Assembly (NCBI GenBank): GCA_965112735.1
Contig: OZ218952.1
Coordinates: 4,216,001 to 4,280,000, forward strand
Direction: 5' to 3'
DNA from: Phaeosaccion multiseriatum
Taxonomy: Eukaryota; Ochrophyta, other classes
Length of the DNA: 64,000 bases
The notes under the pieces were generated by a model. It saw nothing but the letters and a program-made list of their open reading frames with translations. It was not told the origin of the DNA and made no database searches. Positions 59,801-64,000 of the stretch are shown one piece after another. A program made the position numbers and the translations under genes. How positions within the stretch are numbered: the first letter of the stretch is position 1; each line of letters opens with the position of its first letter.

Positions 59801-60051
59801 AGTGCTGTATATCCTCATTGACGTGTGCTTGACTCACAGATCCGTATCCCAAGGGCTGGCGTTGACGACACTGAGCCTCTCTGGCCTGGGCCTGAGTCGG
59901 TCGGGGTGGGCCTTGAATCACATCGACATCGCCCCCAAGCACGCAGGTGAGGTTATGTATTGACTGATAAGAGTCAACCTCAGCATACGTAATTGTGGTA
60001 TGTGTGTATGTGTATCTGTGTGTGTGTGCGTGTGAGTGTGTGTGCGTGTGC

Positions 60052-60082
<31 letters not shown>

Positions 60083-60482
60083 CGTGTGAGTGTGTGTGTG
60101 TCTGTGGGACAAGACGGGGGAAAGGGTGCACAGAGCTCCGTGCTATGCCCTGCTCTCCAACACCCATCAAAGCGAGTTTTGCCCTCCTGGACGCCAACTC
60201 TCAACTCTCTCTCCCTGTCTCACTCTCTCCGTCTCTCTCTCTCCCTCCCTCCCTCCCTCCCTCCCTCCCTCCCTCAAAGGTGCTCTCATGAGTCTGAGCA
60301 ACACCGCCGCGGCTTTCGCAGGAGGAGCCGCTACCGCGTTTACTGGCAGCATACTAGACGCATATGGGGGAGCCTCTGTTGCCCAGGGGTGGACGGTGGC
60401 CTTTGGGGTCAATGCTGCCATCCTCCTCGTCGCCGCCGCCTGGTTCCTCAAGCTAGGAAGGGCAGACGTTATCTTCGAGTAA
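56880..60482 (+). CDS. Plastid-type MFS anion/phosphate transporter (SLC17/ANTR family)
   Basis: Exons: 56880-57288, 57397-57542, 57897-58012, 58479-59069, 59366-59488, 59840-59946 and 60280-60482; phases agree throughout. MGLRGLLAPLVFALRLSLLL starts a signal-peptide-like helix ending LPKLSAWSGP, then a basic Ser/Arg-rich segment, together resembling a bipartite plastid presequence. The transporter core begins NVAYVITAGVTFAAGFIVYL and contains the family features YGYTLSQIPGGWLTERIGAS, CRVLMGVTQGLVFPALHHIL, LVSLGSSGMFVGSAVAL, SHAYTLFVLMSWLPTYFETF, GFLLAAVGVAMM, ALNHIDIAPKHAGALMSLSN and GWTVAFGVNAAILLVAAAWF, about 12 TM helices. ANTR/SLC17 proteins carry phosphate, ascorbate or organic anions with Na+ or H+; the substrate here is not determinable. 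The cytosolic loop has a CAG-derived poly-Gln/Glu stretch. Confidence 0.87.
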
Positions 60483-60489
60483 GGTCGAA

Positions 60490-61217
60490 GAAAAAGAAGA
60501 AGAAGAAGAAGAAGAAGAAGAAGAAGAAGAAGAAGAAGAAGAAGAAGAAGAAGAAGAAGAAGAAGAAGAAGAAGAAGAAGAAGAAGAAGAAGAAGAAGAA
60601 GAAGAAGAAGAAGAAGAAGAAGAAGAAGAAGAAGAAGAAGAAGAAGAAGAAGAAGAAGAAGAAGAAGAAGAAGAAGAAGAAGAAGAAGAAGAAGAAGAAG
60701 AAGAAGAAGAAGAAGAAGAAGAAGAAGAAGAAGAAGAAGAAGAAGAAGAAGAAGAAGAAGAAGAAGAAGAAGAAGAAGAAGAAGAAGAAGAAGAAGAAGA
60801 AGAAGAAGAAGAAGAAGAAGAAGAAGAAGAAGAAGAAGAAGAAGAAGAAGAAGAAGAAGAAGAAGAAGAAGAAGAAGAAGAAGAAGAAGAAGAAGAAGAA
60901 GAAGAAGAAGAAGAAGAAGAAGAAGAAGAAGAAGAAGAAGAAGAAGAAGAAGAAGAAGAAGAAGAAGAAGAAGAAGAAGAAGAAGAAGAAGAAGAAGAAG
61001 AAGAAGAAGAAGAAGAAGAAGAAGAAGAAGAAGAAGAAGAAGAAGAAGAAGAAGAAGAAGAAGAAGAAGAAGAAGAAGAAGAAGAAGAAGAAGAAGAAGA
61101 AGAAGAAGAAGAAGAAGAAGAAGAAGAAGAAGAAGAAGAAGAAGAAGAAGAAGAAGAAGAAGAAGAAGAAGAAGAAGAAGAAGAAGAAGAAGAAGAAGAA
61201 GAAGAAGAAGAAGAAGA
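60490..61217 (+). repeat. About 240-unit (GAA)n microsatellite in the transporter 3' flank
   Basis: Starts within about 10 bases of the transporter TAA (60480-60482) and runs nearly uninterrupted for about 720 bp. In the sense orientation of the transporter it reads GAA/AAG, so if transcribed it makes a long purine 3' UTR. Confidence 0.98.
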
Positions 61218-61628
61218 GAAGAAGTTAAGGATGAAGACTAGCTACCTGCGAAGTCGCGGTTTGAGTGGCCCCCTGAAGTCGATTTAAGCCTACGAGTATG
61301 TTGCATCCTTAAAACGGATTTTGAAAGAGGTTTGACCATACTTTGAACCACCTTTGAAGGCCCTTGTTATGGAGTGTATTTCTGTATTATCTTATCAGTC
61401 TCATTTTGTACATAACTTTGCTAAGAAACCTCACCATCAATCATCGGCGCGTGTGTACTTGTGGAGAGGGGGGTGAGAGTTTTATAGTACGGGTGCCAGT
61501 CTGCCAGCAGTGTCGTCACAGTGGGAGGGGAGAGAGGGAGAGAGGCCAACCACTCAGTGCAAAATTGACATGATGCCCGCCGGTGAAGAGAGGGGCCACA
61601 CTCGGCAGTGCACTCCGTAGAGAGGTGG
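61218..61628. other. Convergent intergenic stretch
   Basis: Between the GAA tract and the stop of the surface-protein gene. Nothing recognisable; AT content is higher than in the surroundings, consistent with 3' flanks. Confidence 0.5.
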
Positions 61629-64000
61629 TCAAAGCAGAGAGAAGCTACTCGATTCCTCATCGTCGGACGCCGCCTGCCATTGCCCCTTATTCTTGTTGCT
61701 GTTGAACGTGCCGAGTCGAGAAGGAGGAGGTACATCAGTAGTAGCAGCAGCAGCGGTGCCTTTACCGCCTTTGCCTATGCCTTTGCCTTTGTCGTTGCCG
61801 GATTTGCCCAAGGGGGGAGACTGCTGCTCTACATAGACTCTCGACGAGGACGAGGCCCGCCGTCGACTAAGTCTCAACCCTATCAACACCCCACAAAGGA
61901 ACACAACGACGAGCCCGCCGAGTATGGCCACCCACAAGTCCATCAACGATTCCAACCGTGTCCAGAAGCCATCCTCCTCCTCTTCCTCCTCTTCCTCGTC
62001 TCCCCCCAACACCACAGTAATATCGTAGTGCAGCACTGCCCACTCGGTCGGCTGCGAGTCAACGTACAGACCCGCGAAGCTGCGAATGAACTCCCATAAC
62101 GCACTGAGGACGAGGGAAGAGTCGTCATCGTCGAAGGCCGCTTGCAGTTGAGCCGCTCCATCTGTGGCGTCGGTTTCCGAGGCAAAGTCTTTCACTATGA
62201 AGCTCACCACCATCACGGTGGTGGTGGTGGTGGTGCTGCTGCTGCTGTCACTCCTCACCGCGCTTGCGCTCGACGAGGTTATATTTGATGATGCAGTCTG
62301 GAATATTGGCGATGATGCAGTCTGAAGTATTGGCGGTGCTGCCAGTGTCCCCCCCCTCCGCCGCTGCTGCTCGTCCCTTGGGTTGTAGTGATGGTTGCTG
62401 TCGGCCTCTCTTCTGGCTGCTTGGCTCGACAGCGTCCGGAGCTCCCCCTCCTCTCTCTGCTCCTCCTCCTCTCTCTGCTCCTCCTGCTGCTCCTCCTCCT
62501 CCTCCTCCTCCTCCTGCTCCTCCTCCTGCTCCTCCTCCTCCTCCTCCTCCTCCTCCTCCTCCTCCTCCTCCTCCTCCTCCTCCTCCTCCTCCTCCTCCTC
62601 CTCCTCCTCCTCCTCCTCCTCCTCCTCCTCCTCCTCCTCCTCCTCCTCCTCCTCCTCCTCCTCCTCCTCCTCCTCCTCCTCCTCCTCCTCCTCCTCCTCC
62701 TCCTCCTGCTGCTGCTGCTCCTCCTCCTCCTCCTCCTCCTCCTCCTCCTCCTCCTCCTCCTCCTCCTCCTCCTCTCCTCCTCCTCCTCCTCCTCCTCCTC
62801 CTCCTCCTCCTCCTTCTCCTCCTCCTCCTTCTCCTCCTCCTCCTCCTCCTCCTCCTCCTCCTCCTCCTCCTCCTCCTCCTCCTCCTTCTCCTCCTCTTCC
62901 TTCTTCTCCTCCTCCTCCTCCTCCTCCTCCTCCTCCTCCTCCTCCTCCTCCTCCTCCTCCTCCTCCTCCTGCCTTTGCCCGTGCCCATGCCTTGCGGCTC
63001 GCTGCTGTCGCGACACCACCATCCGTCTCCTTCTACTGGACCCACCCCCACCACCACTCCCTACTACCGACGACGAGGAGGAGAAGGAGGAGGAGCTGCC
63101 GTCCTCCACACTAATGATGGTCACATCCCCCGCCAAAGCGCCGGTGATGAGCGTAGTGATTGCCACCTGCATAGCGCCAAGCACGCCAGCAGTGTCCACA
63201 AAGCTCGCGTCTTCCCCACTCATACCAAAGCTCCCCAAAATGTAGCTTCCGCTAGTGGGCAGGGGGTAAGGGGTTGAAGCTACCGTCGGCGTCTGCACAG
63301 AGGGAGTGAGCGAAAGGTTGCACAGCCACACAAAGCAACGCAACGCGAGGGCAAGGGGCGGTGCGGTGGGGGAGGCACAGGGGGGAGGACGTAAGACAGG
63401 AAGGGAGCTGCTGCTGCTGCTGGCTGTATCACCAACTGCTGCTGCTGGCTGTATCACCAACTGCTGCTGCTGCTGCTGCTGCCGAGAGTCTTGATGTAAT
63501 CTATGAAGCTAGTGCCATGCAGTGCCATACACTGCCATACACGATCGTGCCATTACTATGTACAGCTAGGTGCCATACGGGGCGCGTTCAGCACGTCAGC
63601 AATCAGCACACATGAGGGCTCCCCCCCCTGGCCTCAGTGACTTACTGGCCTCACTGACTTACTGGCCTCATTACTGTCCTCAGTGACTTACTGCTGTCGG
63701 TGCTGGGCTCGGCGCAGCGGTAGGGGCCGATGTCGGTGCCTGAGAGCAAGTGATGGATGAGGGATGGCAGAGGATAGCAGCGGATGGCAGAGGATGGTAG
63801 AGGATAGCAGAGGATGGCAGAGGATGGATGAGGATGCAGTGGATGGCAGAGGATGGCAGAGGACGGATGAGGATGGCAGAGGATGGATGAGGATGGCAGT
63901 GGATGGCAGAGGATGGCAGAGGATGGCAGAGGATGAGTAAGAGATGCATAACACATATTTGAGGCGAGTCGAACAGATCAGAGGCGAGTCGAACAGATCA
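61629..64000 (-). CDS. Type I membrane, mucin-like surface protein (5' end outside window)
   Basis: Sense order from the right: an exon at about 63.73-63.69 kb encoding APTSAPTAAPSPAPTA splices in phase 0 to ~63.30 kb (TPTVASTPYPLPTSGSYILG, then SFGMSGEDASFVDTAGVLGA, MQVAITTLITGALAGDVTII and SVED, followed by RRRRM). After an intron filled by a (GAG)n tract comes ~62.23-61.63 kb (VMVVSFIVKDFASETDATDG.., WEFIRSFAGLYVDSQPTEWA), a TM helix (LWVAILGGLVVVFLCGVLIG) and a Lys/Gly/Ser-rich tail ending ESSSFSLL. P/T/S-rich linkers suggest O-glycosylation. The beta-strand pattern 'VTI..V' repeated around linkers is typical of algal surface proteins, but I cannot name the family. The exact borders of the repeat intron are uncertain, and the N-terminus lies beyond 64000. 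Confidence 0.6.
62452..62970. repeat. Roughly 520-bp (CTC)n tract in a surface-protein intron
   Basis: CTC/TCC units with rare CTG and TTC interruptions. It is open in all frames and reads as poly-Glu/Arg/Gly on the sense strand, but it lies between two segments that align as one domain, so an intron is the better reading. Confidence 0.9.
63420..63482 (+). repeat. CTG repeats with two TATCACCAACTG motifs
   Basis: The motif at 63427 and 63452 is embedded in (CTG)n and followed by GCTGCTG. The two copies are 25 bp apart and form a perfect small tandem repeat. Confidence 0.9.
63750..63945. repeat. GGATGGCAGA minisatellite
   Basis: About 195 bp of a 10-bp unit GGATGGCAGA with variants (GGATAGCAGA, GGATGGATGA, GGATGGTAGA) arranged in higher-order order. 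It lies in an intron upstream of the P/T-rich exon of the surface-protein gene. Confidence 0.9.

Noticed and set aside
60489-61228. Very long poly-Lys ORF through the GAA tract
   Set aside because: It is a different frame from the transporter, which stops at 60480-60482; the ORF exists only because the repeat has no stop codons.
62248-63277. Long poly-Gly, poly-Arg, poly-Pro and poly-Leu ORFs across the CTC tract
   Set aside because: Open in several frames on both strands due to the microsatellite; the flanking conserved segments are better explained with the tract as intron.

Overview
The window is nuclear DNA of a eukaryote with spliceosomal introns (GT..AG), GC-rich coding exons and a very high load of simple repeats. 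Two proteins (5.2-9.1 kb and 56.9-60.5 kb) start with a signal-peptide-like segment followed by an aromatic residue in a 'DAF' or 'SAW' context. This resembles the bipartite plastid presequences of algae with red-derived complex plastids. Together with the ankyrin/F-box-like protein family and the GT61 and sulfotransferase enzymes, it suggests a photosynthetic stramenopile (ochrophyte). That placement is inference, and the species is not identified. No tRNA, rRNA, CRISPR array or bacterial operon was seen.

Layout. 1-4 kb: 5' part of UDP-glucose pyrophosphorylase (-), cut by the window start. 5.2-9.1 kb: plastid-type alpha/beta hydrolase (-) whose catalytic serine is replaced by glycine. 9.4-12.8 kb: type II membrane glycosyltransferase-like protein (+). 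13.3-13.9 kb: possible gene remnant. 14.8-18.4 kb: choline-transporter-like (SLC44) protein (-). 18.6-20.9 kb: ankyrin protein (+) with a frame break. 22.6-33.9 kb: about 20-exon gene (+) that appears to encode a GT61 glycosyltransferase fused to a sulfotransferase. 33.96-34.16 kb: MITE-like element with perfect TIRs and an apparent target-site duplication. 34.5-39.8 kb: ankyrin/F-box-like/TPR protein (+). 39.9-42.6 kb: Sir2 deacylase (+). 43.8-44.3 kb: small hypothetical (-). 44.5-46.9 kb: CFAP119/CCDC189-like ciliary protein (-). 47.3-48.7 kb: ISCA1 (+). 50.1-56.7 kb: oligosaccharyltransferase STT3 with an extra C-terminal domain (-). 56.9-60.5 kb: plastid-type SLC17/ANTR MFS transporter (+). 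60.49-61.22 kb: about 240-unit GAA tract. 61.6 kb to window end: type I membrane, mucin-like surface protein (-), 5'-truncated.

The genes do not form one pathway. Several fit a sugar-nucleotide, glycosylation and cell-surface theme: UDP-glucose supply, two glycosyltransferases, a sulfotransferase, STT3 and a surface protein. Three head-to-head pairs share start-to-start gaps of only about 210-240 bp.

The most unusual aspects are structural: (i) several introns carry diverged tandem copies of the preceding exon end or 5' splice-site region; (ii) a dispersed motif, TATCACCAACTG next to CTG repeats, recurs about 11 times; (iii) many introns are purine-rich after the donor and pyrimidine-rich before the acceptor; (iv) the GT61-sulfotransferase fusion; (v) the MITE.
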